This document shows positions 51,090 through 60,289 of a DNA stretch of 64,000 nt, piece after piece. The first letter of the stretch is position 1, and every line of letters begins with the position of its first letter. Source of the DNA: a candidate division KSB1 bacterium (GTDB taxonomy: Bacteria > Zhuqueibacterota > Zhuqueibacteria > Oleimicrobiales > Geothermoviventaceae); NCBI GenBank assembly GCA_034506315.1, contig JAPDPT010000006.1, forward strand, positions 1 to 64,000, written 5' to 3'. The position numbers were made by a program, and so were the translations under genes. The notes under the pieces are model-generated. The model worked only from the letters and a program-made list of their open reading frames with translations, was not told the origin of the DNA and did no database searches.

Positions 51090-52528
51090 TTCGCCTCGAT
51101 CTCGTGGCTGCCTCAAAATTAAGGCGGGTCTATCTGATCGGGATTGCCGGCTCGGCTATGGGGACCCTGGCCGCCATGTTGCGCGAAAAGGGCTTTGAGG
51201 TTTCCGGCGCCGACGAACACATCTACCCGCCGATGGACTCCTTCCTTCGGGAGCAGGGCATCCCGGTTTACGAGGGTTTCGACCCCCGACACCTGCAGCC
51301 GCACCCGGATCTCGTGGTCATTGGCAACGCCCTCTCCCGCGGAAACGTCGAGGTGGAGTACGTACTCGACGAAGGCATCCCCTACGCTTCCCTGCCCGAG
51401 GTCCTGCGGGAATTTTTCATCCGGGGGCGGACGAGCATCGTGGTTGCGGGAACCCACGGCAAGACGACGACCACGGCCCTCATCGCCTGGATACTGTCCC
51501 ACAGCGGGCGGGATCCAAGCCTGTTTCTGGGCGGCATCGCCAATAACTGGGGCAGGGGATACCGTCTGGGATCAGGTGACTGCATCGTAGTGGAAGGCGA
51601 CGAGTACGACACGGCCTTTTTCGACAAGGGGCCAAAATTCTTCCACTACCTCCCGCGTGTCCTCGTCGTGACGACCGTCGAATTCGACCACGCCGACATC
51701 TATCGGAGCCTGGAGGACATCCAGCTCAACTTCCGGCGCCTGGTGAATCTCCTGCCGCGGAAGGGTCTTCTGGTGGGCTGGGGGGAGGATCCGATCGTGC
51801 GGGACCTGTTCTCCCGGGCCCATTGCCCAGTAGTGTCCTACGGCCTGTCGGACGGCTGTGACTGGAGGGCCCGGGACATCGCCGTCGACGAGCACGGTAC
51901 CTCTTTCGAGGTTCACCTTGGCTCGCAGCAGGTCGGCAGGTTTCGGGTCCCGTTGTTCGGGGAGCACAACGTGCGGAACACCCTGGCGGCGATGGCGGTC
52001 TGCCGTTGGCTCGGGTTGACCGACGCTGAGATCGCTGAGGGACTGGCCTCTTTCCGAGGGGTCCGGCGAAGGCTTGAGCTCCGCGCGGAGGTCAACGGCA
52101 TCGCCATTTTCGACGATTTCGCCCACCACCCCACGGAGGTTCGTGAGACCCTCAAGGCCCTGCGTCTTCGGTATCCGCAGCGTCGGATCCTCGCTCTGTT
52201 CGAGCCGCGCACGGCTACGTCGCGGAGGGCGGTCTTTCAGGAGGAATACGCACGGTCTTTCGACGCAGCGGATGCGGTCGTCATCGCCCCGGTCCACCGG
52301 CCCGATAAAACCGGTGGGGACCCGGTGCTGGACACGGCCCGGCTGGCCGCTGATCTGAGATCGCGAGGGATCCCCGCTTGGGCCGAGCCAAGCATCGAGC
52401 GCGTGGCCGAAAGGGCCCTGGAACTGTTATCCCCCGGACATGTGCTGATCACTCTGAGCAACGGCTCATTCGGTGATATTCACACCAAGCTCGTGACCGC
52501 GCTCCAGGAGCGCTTGCAGAGATCGTAG
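51086..52528 (+). CDS. mpl: UDP-N-acetylmuramate:L-alanyl-gamma-D-glutamyl-mDAP ligase
   Basis: Mpl recycles peptidoglycan by attaching salvaged tripeptide to UDP-MurNAc. The 480-residue Mur ligase has YLIGIAGSAMGTLAAMLREKG (UDP-binding), the ATP loop VAGTHGKTTTTALIAW, FLGGIANNWGRGYRLG, a block typical of Mpl as opposed to MurC, VVEGDEYDTAFFDKGPKFFHY and IFDDFAHHPTEV. It starts at GTG 51086, overlapping the thioredoxin-like gene. In combination with the lytic transglycosylases it suggests active murein turnover. MurC is the only close alternative, and the FFDKGPKF block argues against it. Confidence 0.93.
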   Translation: MIRLDLVAASKLRRVYLIGIAGSAMGTLAAMLREKGFEVSGADEHIYPPMDSFLREQGIPVYEGFDPRHLQPHPDLVVIGNALSRGNVEVEYVLDEGIPYASLPEVLREFFIRGRTSIVVAGTHGKTTTTALIAWILSHSGRDPSLFLGGIANNWGRGYRLGSGDCIVVEGDEYDTAFFDKGPKFFHYLPRVLVVTTVEFDHADIYRSLEDIQLNFRRLVNLLPRKGLLVGWGEDPIVRDLFSRAHCPVVSYGLSDGCDWRARDIAVDEHGTSFEVHLGSQQVGRFRVPLFGEHNVRNTLAAMAVCRWLGLTDAEIAEGLASFRGVRRRLELRAEVNGIAIFDDFAHHPTEVRETLKALRLRYPQRRILALFEPRTATSRRAVFQEEYARSFDAADAVVIAPVHRPDKTGGDPVLDTARLAADLRSRGIPAWAEPSIERVAERALELLSPGHVLITLSNGSFGDIHTKLVTALQERLQRS

Positions 52529-52555
52529 AGCAGATACGAAAGGCAGGTGTGGTTT

Positions 52556-53092
52556 ATGGCGGCAGAAATGGAGAAGCCTCGAGGAGGCCGCAAGGCGCGC
52601 CCCTCGCAGGATCAGAGGCGCTCGCCTCGCCCGGACCGGCGCAAGGACCGCGAAGGCGAAGTGCATATCCCGAAGATCGACCGAATTCTTATCGACGTCC
52701 AGCGGCGGCTGCGGGACTCGATCGATCGAGTGGTTCTCGAAGGACTGGACTCCTTCGAACGGAAGCGGATTCACCGCTTTTTCCAGCGGATCGAGGGAAT
52801 TGAGACCCGCACAGTGCGTGAGGGGGACCAGTACAAACTCCACGTGATCCCGGTGGGCAACATCCAGAAGCTGGCGAGGGACAAAGCGGAGGAGGTCCTG
52901 CGTACAGGACAGCCGGTCAGCCTTCCGCCGATGGGCAGCTACGAGCGCTACCTCGTTCACACAACCCTCAAGGACATCGAAGGGATCGAGACGGAAAGCC
53001 AGGGAGAAGGCGAAAACCGGCACGTGGAGATTCGCCCCAAGCGATTTGGACGCTCCCTGAAGCGGATCATCAAGAAGATCCGGCTGTTCTGA
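52556..53092 (+). CDS. Protein with two R3H motifs (Jag-like nucleic-acid binding)
   Basis: The 178-residue protein begins with a very basic, Arg/Pro-rich tail to about residue 40. Its end (RTGQPVSLPPMGSYERYLVHTTLKDIEGIETESQGEGENRHVEI) is a textbook R3H domain as in Jag/KhpB, a single-stranded RNA/DNA binder. The preceding part contains a second copy, SFERKRIHRFFQRIEGIETRTV, with the same Arg-x3-His core and near-identical spacing. No KH domain or Jag-N domain is present. ATG 52556 follows AGGCAGG; GTG 52547 is an alternative. It is the last gene of the plus-strand run and converges with the PHP gene. Confidence 0.85.
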   Translation: MAAEMEKPRGGRKARPSQDQRRSPRPDRRKDREGEVHIPKIDRILIDVQRRLRDSIDRVVLEGLDSFERKRIHRFFQRIEGIETRTVREGDQYKLHVIPVGNIQKLARDKAEEVLRTGQPVSLPPMGSYERYLVHTTLKDIEGIETESQGEGENRHVEIRPKRFGRSLKRIIKKIRLF

Positions 53093-53122
53093 GAGGCAGC
53101 CCTTACCGCAGGGGCCGGGGGT

Positions 53123-54703
53123 CTACGAAAACCAGATCGGGTTCGTAAGAGCGAAATGATCTCCTCTCTCGCGGGTGAAGAGGGACGCCCGCACGTAACC
53201 GGAGTCCTGATGAGGGGGGAAGGGCAGTTCGGTCTCGAAGCGGTAGACCAGGCGGTTGGGGCGGAGGATGCGGTAGAGGGTTTCTCCAGAGCTGCGTCCC
53301 AGCCAGAGGCGGATCTCCCGGACATATCCGAATTCTGGGGTAGAGGCCGCGTAGACGTAGAGCGAGCGGGGCCGTTCGGTGGCGGCCTCCCCTGCCTGTA
53401 GGCACGAGCCGTCTCCCTTCACGCCGCGGATTTCGACAAATGGGCCGTCGGTGATGACCGCGCGGGCCCGTCGGAGTTGCCGCAGCAGTTCCTCCCGCGT
53501 GGGAGGACCGTCCAAACGCACCACGGTCTTGGCTCGCCCGAATAGTTGCCGGTGACCTTCGCGCATGGAGACGAACGGCAGTCCGATTTGGCGGAATCGC
53601 CCGAAGTTTCCGTGCGCGTCATTGCCGGCCAGCAGGCCCAGCCGCCGTCCGGCGACCAGAAGCTGAACCCACAGGGCGAGAGCGCGATCAAAAGAGGCAT
53701 CGAAATCGCCGTTCAGGCACTGGAGGCCGTCCAGCCGCGTCCAGGACAGATCCTCCAGACTCCACTTGCCCCTGCGCAAAAGCAGCCACTCGAGGAAGGG
53801 GACCGGCGAACCGGGGTGAGCTGCAGCCACGAGGGGCTCCTCTCCTACCTGGTCCAAGACCTCGGGTAAAAGATGCTGAGGCTTCGTGCGGAGCCAGCGC
53901 TCGGCGCTGTCGCCGTCTCCGGCGAAAAAACGGCGGCTCCCGACAATCAGCAGGTGCACGTTTCTCCCCCTGCGGTTTCCGACGGACAGCTCCTCACCCG
54001 GGAGCACCACAAAGTCCTGCAATTCGGTCTGTAGGCGGTCGAGTTCGGCCCAGAGCAGCCGCCACTTGGGAAAGTCCCGATGATGGGTGAGTGGATCGTC
54101 GGGATGGTCGTCGAGGTCGTAGCTGTGGTCGGTGATGGCGAACCAGTGTAGGCCGGCAGCGCGAGCCAGAACAATCGTGGGCTCCCAGGGAGAACCGAAC
54201 TCCACCTGATCGGCGGTCAGGTGGCTGTGCGTGTGCAAGTCTCCTGCAAACCAGCCCGACGGGTAAGGCAGGCCTTCTTCGGCGAGGTAGACCTCAAAGG
54301 GGGAGTGGGAGGTACGGCGGTAATTGTCCGCTGCGTAGGTTCGAAGGGACTCTCCGACTTCCACCCGGATCTCCGGAAGCACGTGTGCGAGCCCCTTGGC
54401 CCCGGCCGGAGGCTCGAGGAACAACACCTGCCAGTACCAGGGGGTATCGATCGTCTGAGGGCCCAACTCGAAAACCTGTCGGATCTCTGGAAAGCCCGGG
54501 ACCCGCAGGGTCACCTGAACCTCAAGGAGCCTCACGGGGTGGCGGTGCGCGTCTTTCACGAGGAGGAGAATCGGAAGCTTCTGCCTGGGTTCCACACGGT
54601 GAGGTACGTCCAGCACAATCTCCGGCTCCTTTCGGCGCAGGATGTTGGGGATAACCGCTGGGCTATAGTGGATCTCGGCGTACGCAAGTGGAAGTGCGAT
54701 CAC
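53123..54703 (-). CDS. PHP-domain metal-dependent hydrolase (CehA/McbA-like)
   Basis: The 526-residue protein has an N-terminal beta-rich part (to about 165), then a PHP fold: FAGDLHTHSHLTADQ, WFAITDHSYDLDDHP, VVLPGEELSV, AAHPGSPVPFLEW and LAGNDAHGNFG supply the metal ligands. The C-terminal 130 residues are again beta-rich. Similar CehA/McbA-like proteins are phosphoesterases or carbamate hydrolases; the substrate here is unknown. I chose GTG 54703 (GAGGA 5-6 bases upstream); an in-frame ATG at 54802 would add 33 Arg/Gly-rich residues. No signal peptide is seen. The 168 bp upstream holds nothing I recognise. Confidence 0.8.
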   Translation of the reverse strand: MIALPLAYAEIHYSPAVIPNILRRKEPEIVLDVPHRVEPRQKLPILLLVKDAHRHPVRLLEVQVTLRVPGFPEIRQVFELGPQTIDTPWYWQVLFLEPPAGAKGLAHVLPEIRVEVGESLRTYAADNYRRTSHSPFEVYLAEEGLPYPSGWFAGDLHTHSHLTADQVEFGSPWEPTIVLARAAGLHWFAITDHSYDLDDHPDDPLTHHRDFPKWRLLWAELDRLQTELQDFVVLPGEELSVGNRRGRNVHLLIVGSRRFFAGDGDSAERWLRTKPQHLLPEVLDQVGEEPLVAAAHPGSPVPFLEWLLLRRGKWSLEDLSWTRLDGLQCLNGDFDASFDRALALWVQLLVAGRRLGLLAGNDAHGNFGRFRQIGLPFVSMREGHRQLFGRAKTVVRLDGPPTREELLRQLRRARAVITDGPFVEIRGVKGDGSCLQAGEAATERPRSLYVYAASTPEFGYVREIRLWLGRSSGETLYRILRPNRLVYRFETELPFPPHQDSGYVRASLFTRERGDHFALTNPIWFS

Positions 54704-54871
54704 TTCGCGTCCTCGCGGATCTTGGTGGGTTCGTTCTCCTGCCCCTGGTTCACAAGACACGGCTCCGGACCGCCAGGTGCCGCGGATTTGTCGCGGTGGC
54801 AAGCGCAGGGCGCAGGTCGCAGATCCCTGCCACGATGCCCCTTGCAGCCGAGGTCGTCGCCGGCTTGGGCT

Positions 54872-55669
54872 TCAGTCTCTTTCCACCCATTCCGCTGTGG
54901 CCATGGATGTGCCCAGGCTGTAGCGGATCGTCCGCGGCAAGTCCGGGCGCCGGGCATCGAAGTAGACCTCCAGCCTGGCCCCAGCCCTGGAGAAGCGGCT
55001 GGTGAGCAGATCCGTTTTCCAGGTTCTACGGCTTGGGCCAGCCGGTCGGAAGACGGCCAGGGCGTAGCTCCGTTCGTGGTCCCGAAACACCCGCACCTGG
55101 GCCTCCATGGGCACAGCCTCCTGATCGATGGCCACCGTGAAGCTGGTGTCCGGGTGCCGGATATTGACGAGCAGGTCCAGGAGTGATACGACATCGAGAC
55201 AGGGCGAGGAGACTGCCCATTCCTGCGGCGTAGAGCTCTGGGCCGGCCGGATCAGCTTAGCCTGGCGCTCGGCGTAATGGATCTCCCACTCCCCGGTCAA
55301 GTTCCGCTGGTGGATCCGCTTCGTTACAGCATGGAGGTGGCGGTTTTCGGGAAAGTACACCGCAATGTAGGAATTCTGTACGGCGAACACCGTGGACGCC
55401 AGGCGCCCCGTGTTCATGGTGATTCGGACTGCGCGCGCCCTCTTCCCGTTGACGACCACGGTGTCGGAGACCGTTACAGTCAGTTCCCCCACCCCCATGC
55501 CCAAATAGTGGACCTGGTAGCGCCACGTACGACTCTTGCTCGCGGGGCTACCTTCGCCTGCGGCCACGGCGTGAGGGCCAACGTTAAGGGTCCCTATCCA
55601 GATGGCGAGGAGGAAGAAGGGAGTGCTGGCACAACCCCGTAGCGGATCCGGCCTGGCCAAGGACATCAC
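54872..55669 (-). CDS. DUF3108-type exported protein
   Basis: A 265-residue exported protein: hydrophobic segment about residues 17-37, then a beta-rich body. WRYQVHYLGMGVGELTVTV near the start and the later TSFTVAIDQEAVPMEAQVRV / ARLEVYFDARRPDLPRTIRYSL stretches match the DUF3108 family, whose members are predicted periplasmic lipid- or polymer-binding proteins of unknown role. The start overlaps the TonB-receptor stop (ATGA). It is the last gene of the five-gene operon. Confidence 0.75.
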   Translation of the reverse strand: MMSLARPDPLRGCASTPFFLLAIWIGTLNVGPHAVAAGEGSPASKSRTWRYQVHYLGMGVGELTVTVSDTVVVNGKRARAVRITMNTGRLASTVFAVQNSYIAVYFPENRHLHAVTKRIHQRNLTGEWEIHYAERQAKLIRPAQSSTPQEWAVSSPCLDVVSLLDLLVNIRHPDTSFTVAIDQEAVPMEAQVRVFRDHERSYALAVFRPAGPSRRTWKTDLLTSRFSRAGARLEVYFDARRPDLPRTIRYSLGTSMATAEWVERD

Positions 55670-57822
55670 AGACTGCCCGAGAGCGTGAGAGAAAAGTTCC
55701 GGACCTCTGCCATGTTGCGTTCGATGAACGTGTAGTAGTAGGCCAGCGCATTGTTGGCGGCCAGCTGGAGCGCATAGCGACCCAGGTGGAGGGTCAGGCG
55801 GAGGTCGAGCACCTTCATCGGAACGCGCGGGTCCATTGTGAAAAGCTGCACCCGCTCCACCCGGCTTGCGTACCGATAGTCGGCGTTGAGCTCAACCGGC
55901 CCGAGCCGGGCCCACGGAGAAACGACCGCCATCCGGCGGGGGCGATACGCGAGGGGGAGCTTGTAGACGAGGTCCCGGTGGTCCAGAAGCGTAAGGCCCA
56001 CCCGCAGCCCTAGGCGGCTTCCCCACCAGCTCCCCTCGCTGGTGAGATCCAGGCCCTGAATACGGGCCCTCGTCACGTTTTGGAATTGCACGGTTAGAAA
56101 CGGGTCGGGGACGGCCTCGATCAAATTCCAGTAATCGCTACGGAAGGTCGCCACATCCACGTACCACTGGCCGGAAAGCTGCTGGCGGAGACCGATCTCT
56201 ACGTTCTCCGACGTCTCACTCTTCAGCCCAGGATTGGGCACGATATGGAGTCCGGCAAAATCGAGCCGCAGGAAGCGCTCGGTGACCGAGGCAGCCCGAA
56301 ACCCCTTGCCGTAGGCGAAGCGAAGGGAGGTGCTGCGGATGGGCTTGCACGTCAGCCCGAGGCGGGGGCTGAAGCGATCCTCGGAGAAGGGCTCGCCGAC
56401 GAGATGATAGGTGTCCCACCTCGCTCCCAAGACAAGGGAGGCCCAGCTGAGGGGGCGCCAAGCGTGCTGCAGGAAGGGTCCGACCTGTTCCCCCCTGTGA
56501 CGCCCAATGTACTTGTTGTGGCCGATGTCCCGCTTGTACTCGAGGCCAGCGGTGAACGAATGCTTCGGATGCGGCAGGTAGTTAATTTGAAGCTCGCCGC
56601 CGAGCCCGTACGCCGGGTTGAAGTCGCCCGATCGCCGGTACTGGTTGCCCATCAGGCTCTGGAAGAGCGAAATCCTCCCCTCCAGGCTCAAGGTAGGCGA
56701 CAGGGCCTGGGCGTAACGGAGATAGGCGTTCAGGGCGTTAATCCGGGCCCGAATCTTGCGGTCAGACACAGGAACCACGAAGGGATGATTCTGATTGAGC
56801 CACTGAATGAATTCGCCCCGTTTGTCGTTCTCGTACGAGGTGTACAGAGTGAGGGACCCTCCCCAGGGAAGCCCCGTCCGGATCTTGACGGACGCATTGT
56901 AGCGGCGGAAATGGCCATTCTCCTGATATCCCGTCGACTCGTGGCGTCCGAGCGTAAGATCGACGCCCACCGGGCCCAAGTAGCGCGCATGGTGGATATC
57001 CACGCGATCGTAGTGGAGGGTGCGTTCGGTCCAGCGCCACTCGGGGTAGATGGGCCGATCGTAGACGCCGGCGGTCATGCGGAAAAGGGTGCGCGGAACC
57101 CGGGATGGCGGCCGGGTGATCACCTGAATGACGCCTCCCAGGGCGTTGGAACCGTACAGTGCGGAAGCTGCCCCCTTGACCACCTCGATGCGCTCGATAT
57201 CCAGGACGGGCAGGATGTCCCAATTGATCTCGCCCGTATCCCCAGCCATCGCGGGTACCCCATCCACGAGGAATAGCACGCGGGTGCCCGCACCGCGACT
57301 GTAGCCGGAGCACGCCCGAATGTTGATGTGATTTCCCACGAAGTGCACACCCGGGACGTACTGCAGGGCCTGATCCATCCGGAGAGCAGAGCGGGCAGCG
57401 ATCTCCGCGGAAGAGAGAACGGCCATACTGTGGGCGGCTTCGTCCAGAGGCAAGGCAGAGCGACTTGCGGTCACCACAATCGGCGACACCTCGACCACGG
57501 TCGGCCGCAGTTCGATACGGACGTAGGTGGTCTCGCCGGCCCGTACGGTCACGTCCGGTATTTCCTGAGGTGCGTAGCCCATCATCGATGCCCGCAGGGA
57601 GTATCTTCCCGGTATCAGTCGCGGGATGATGAAGGCTCCCCCCAGGTCGGAGCTTGCCCCCCAGTGCGAGCCGACGACCATCACGTTGGCCCCGGGCAGG
57701 GGGGCCCCTGTGCGGGCATCGGCAACCTCACCTTTGATTGTCCCCGCCGTTGGTCCGGCAGTGGCCACCTCCATGGGAAGAGCCAGCAGAAAGGCCACGC
57801 AGCGGATCCAGGCACCCTTCAC
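55666..57822 (-). CDS. TonB-dependent outer-membrane receptor
   Basis: The 718-residue receptor has a signal peptide, a carboxypeptidase-regulatory-like domain (about 27-110: GEVADARTGAPLPGANVMVVG...GRYSLRASMMGY), the plug (VVTASRSALPLDEAAHSMAVL, RVLFLVDGVPAMAGDTGEI, RIEVVKGAASALYGSNALGGVIQVIT) and a 22-strand barrel ending VRNFSLTLSGSL. The IVVTASR segment lies where the TonB box is usually found. Substrates could be metal chelates, vitamins, glycans or peptides; nothing in the sequence decides. The AgmX/ExbD-type genes just outside the operon could provide the energy. Both ends overlap neighbours by 4 nt. Confidence 0.92.
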   Translation of the reverse strand: MKGAWIRCVAFLLALPMEVATAGPTAGTIKGEVADARTGAPLPGANVMVVGSHWGASSDLGGAFIIPRLIPGRYSLRASMMGYAPQEIPDVTVRAGETTYVRIELRPTVVEVSPIVVTASRSALPLDEAAHSMAVLSSAEIAARSALRMDQALQYVPGVHFVGNHINIRACSGYSRGAGTRVLFLVDGVPAMAGDTGEINWDILPVLDIERIEVVKGAASALYGSNALGGVIQVITRPPSRVPRTLFRMTAGVYDRPIYPEWRWTERTLHYDRVDIHHARYLGPVGVDLTLGRHESTGYQENGHFRRYNASVKIRTGLPWGGSLTLYTSYENDKRGEFIQWLNQNHPFVVPVSDRKIRARINALNAYLRYAQALSPTLSLEGRISLFQSLMGNQYRRSGDFNPAYGLGGELQINYLPHPKHSFTAGLEYKRDIGHNKYIGRHRGEQVGPFLQHAWRPLSWASLVLGARWDTYHLVGEPFSEDRFSPRLGLTCKPIRSTSLRFAYGKGFRAASVTERFLRLDFAGLHIVPNPGLKSETSENVEIGLRQQLSGQWYVDVATFRSDYWNLIEAVPDPFLTVQFQNVTRARIQGLDLTSEGSWWGSRLGLRVGLTLLDHRDLVYKLPLAYRPRRMAVVSPWARLGPVELNADYRYASRVERVQLFTMDPRVPMKVLDLRLTLHLGRYALQLAANNALAYYYTFIERNMAEVRNFSLTLSGSL

Positions 57823-58646
57823 GGCTGCACCTTACGAAAGTCCACCGTGATGTTTATGCCGCGCACCGTGTCTCCCTTAGCCACGTAAACCTGGCCCGGC
57901 TGACCGGGATGCTCCGGGTCCTCGTAGATCCCGAGTTCCCGAAACTTGAATTCCCCGGCCACCTGAGAGATGGAGAAGACGCCAATGTACTTCAGCGTGT
58001 CCGGGGTGACGTCCAGGATGAAGTCATCGTACGCCACGCCGACCGGGCGCGTGAGGTCCATACCGCGCGCGGTCAGGTAATCCACCTGCTGCTCCGGGAT
58101 GATGGGAAAAGCGGCCAGGACCACAATCTGGATGTCCGGAAGCCACTGTCCGAGATAGGTGATGCGTCCCGCCAGGAACCCCCCTCGCATAATGAGAGCT
58201 GGGTCTGCGTAGATGTCCACACTGTCGCGGACGGGGTGCTCGCGCGTCAGGTCGATGGCCTGCGGGAGCAGGCTATTGCGGCGCGTGTACAGGCCGAGGA
58301 TGCTGGAGATGGACCAGGTTCGGCCCTTCTCCTTCCACAGCACCCCCACGGCCTCGTAGTGGCCGAGGGGAAGCAGGATCTCGTACTCCACTGTGTCCTG
58401 CCAGAAGGGGAGAGGCCCGCTCAGGCCCAGGTCGAGGAGCGCCTTCGGAGGGAACGTCTTGGCCACGGCTACCTGCACCTGATCCGTGTTGGGTGGGAGC
58501 TTGTCGAGGAAGATCACGCGCCCCCGAATCTTGCTGTGGATAGGGGCCAGTCCGTGATCGACGCTGCAGGAAAGGAGGAGCAACAGGGAAAGAACAAGGA
58601 CGCCCACAGCGAGCGTTGTCCGTGCACGGCGATCCTCTCGGCTCAT
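57819..58646 (-). CDS. Lipoprotein of unknown function
   Basis: A 275-residue lipoprotein with LVLSLLLLLSC as lipobox; the mature part is beta-rich with regular hydrophobic strands (KIRGRVIFLDKLPPNTDQVQVAV, FGRITYLGQ-type turns) and ends with a strand GINITVDFRKVQP. It resembles short carboxypeptidase-regulatory/transthyretin-like modules, but I do not recognise the family. ATG 58646 was chosen because it sits at the ATGA overlap with the upstream gene and gives the signal at the N-terminus; the longer frame adds a non-signal tail. In SusD-like fashion a surface lipoprotein next to a TonB receptor may hold the ligand, but no SusD similarity is visible. Confidence 0.65.
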   Translation of the reverse strand: MSREDRRARTTLAVGVLVLSLLLLLSCSVDHGLAPIHSKIRGRVIFLDKLPPNTDQVQVAVAKTFPPKALLDLGLSGPLPFWQDTVEYEILLPLGHYEAVGVLWKEKGRTWSISSILGLYTRRNSLLPQAIDLTREHPVRDSVDIYADPALIMRGGFLAGRITYLGQWLPDIQIVVLAAFPIIPEQQVDYLTARGMDLTRPVGVAYDDFILDVTPDTLKYIGVFSISQVAGEFKFRELGIYEDPEHPGQPGQVYVAKGDTVRGINITVDFRKVQP

Positions 58647-60289
58647 GGCCCGAACCGTACCACCTTTCGTGTGATTTCGGGTCCAGCCGGGCTGGCTGCT
58701 CGCAGAACATAGACCCCTGCCGGCAAAGGTCGCCCGGCATCGTCGCACCCGTCCCAGGAGAGAAACACCTTGTCCCCAGACGCGGGGGGAGAAACAAGCC
58801 AGGTGCGCACGCAGCGGCCGGTGATGTCCACTGCACGGACTTTGACCTCTCCCGCGCGCGGAATGCCAAGAACCAGCGTAGCGCTCCCGCGGAAGGGATT
58901 AGGGAAGACCTCGAGCGTGCCGTACTCCCGCGGAAGAGGAGACCGTGCTCCATCCACAGCCTCCACCTGTTGGGCACGGATCAGCCGCTGCACCGGCTCG
59001 CGCACGTTTTGCAGCAGTTGCTGGGCTACTTCCGGGGGCTGGTTGGCGGGAAGGAGGTAGAGCCGGGAGCTCGCGAAATCATAGGTTCCGTAGACCCCCT
59101 CCTCAAGTTTGATGCCGATGTCGCCATAGGACTTTCGGTCCCCGGTGTCCTGCGTCCCGTCGTCGGTACCCCCGGAAGCGTTGTCGCGGTAGTAGAGCAG
59201 TTGCCGGTTACCGAGCCTGGGCACGTCCAGGATGCTCACGATGCTTCCCTGGGGACCGCTCAGCAGAAACCAGTTGAGCCCGGGCACGTCCAGGGTGCGA
59301 TTGGGGCTGTCTGGTGTCCCGTCAATCAGGACGCCGGAATTGCGGGGATTGTAGAAGCGCATCCCAATCGCATTAGCGTTGAGGTCCAGGGACTGGCGGA
59401 TGAGCGAGATCCTCAGCTCTTTGGCGAACTCTCGTGCTCCCGCCCCCAGCTCCACCGAGAAGGGGTAGAAGCGCGAAGTGAACGTAAACGTTGTCCTCAG
59501 GGGTTTGATGAGGGCCTTGGCCCGCCGGATGACTCGCACGGGACCGACCCGGGCCTGGATGGCCTGCGTCACAATGTCCACCTCCTCATTGATCTCAAAC
59601 AGAGAGGAGAGGACAAACATTTTCAGCCGGATCTTCTGGGTATCGACCAGGTCCACGCCACTGCCGCCGTGATCGGGCGAGATGGCCAAATCTTTCAGCG
59701 CGACGGTTCCGCCAAAGGAGGCGTAGTAGAAGCGACTCCTGATCTCGTCCCGTGTGGAGTCGTAGCTCATGGCGTAGAGTTCCGGGGACTGGAATCCCTG
59801 CGGCACCCGATACAGATAAACATAGCCCTGATGTCCCTGACCGTCTGCCAGCTCGATTTCAATCCTGCCGGCCGATGCGTCTGCACCCTCGGGCCAAGCT
59901 GTGATCGGCGCAGGGTCGCCTACGTCGCGGAGCATGAAGACGACTTCGTCGGGCGAGTCTGGGTCGCCGTCCAAAAGGCCATCATCCGGGGCGAAAAAGG
60001 CATCCGGGCCGGGCCCGACCTCGTCCACCTGGAGGGGGATGGGACGGAACCGGCCGGTCTCGGCATCGTAGGCGTAGCCTCCCACCTCGCCAACGGGTGT
60101 ACCAATAAGGGTCGAGAGAGAGCTGCCGTAGACCACCACGGGCTCATAGGGACGCTCCGCGAAAGGTGCCTGGGCCCGTGCAGACGCTGCCGCAAGAGCG
60201 AAAAACAGGAACACACCTACCGCGCTGACGCCTCGTGGGACCAGTCCACCGGCCGCTTGCGCCGGCCCGCTTTCGTAGGGCAGCCTCAT
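58643..60289 (-). CDS. Secreted protein with C-terminal sorting domain, paralogue of its neighbour
   Basis: The 548-residue protein has a signal peptide (VFLFFALAAASARAQ) and a body with the blocks IPLQVDEVGPGPDAFFAPDDGLLD, SLIRQSLDLNANAIGMRFY and GTQDTGDRKSYGD. The last 90 residues, LEVFPNPFRGSATLVLGI...LPAGVYVLRA, ending RKVVRFGP, are an FlgD-like/type-A sorting domain. All body blocks recur in the same order in the gene upstream, so the pair arose by duplication. No enzyme motif is seen; the DDGLLD and TGD clusters look like metal-binding loops (inference). Overlaps both neighbours by 4 nt. Confidence 0.7.
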   Translation of the reverse strand: MRLPYESGPAQAAGGLVPRGVSAVGVFLFFALAAASARAQAPFAERPYEPVVVYGSSLSTLIGTPVGEVGGYAYDAETGRFRPIPLQVDEVGPGPDAFFAPDDGLLDGDPDSPDEVVFMLRDVGDPAPITAWPEGADASAGRIEIELADGQGHQGYVYLYRVPQGFQSPELYAMSYDSTRDEIRSRFYYASFGGTVALKDLAISPDHGGSGVDLVDTQKIRLKMFVLSSLFEINEEVDIVTQAIQARVGPVRVIRRAKALIKPLRTTFTFTSRFYPFSVELGAGAREFAKELRISLIRQSLDLNANAIGMRFYNPRNSGVLIDGTPDSPNRTLDVPGLNWFLLSGPQGSIVSILDVPRLGNRQLLYYRDNASGGTDDGTQDTGDRKSYGDIGIKLEEGVYGTYDFASSRLYLLPANQPPEVAQQLLQNVREPVQRLIRAQQVEAVDGARSPLPREYGTLEVFPNPFRGSATLVLGIPRAGEVKVRAVDITGRCVRTWLVSPPASGDKVFLSWDGCDDAGRPLPAGVYVLRAASPAGPEITRKVVRFGP

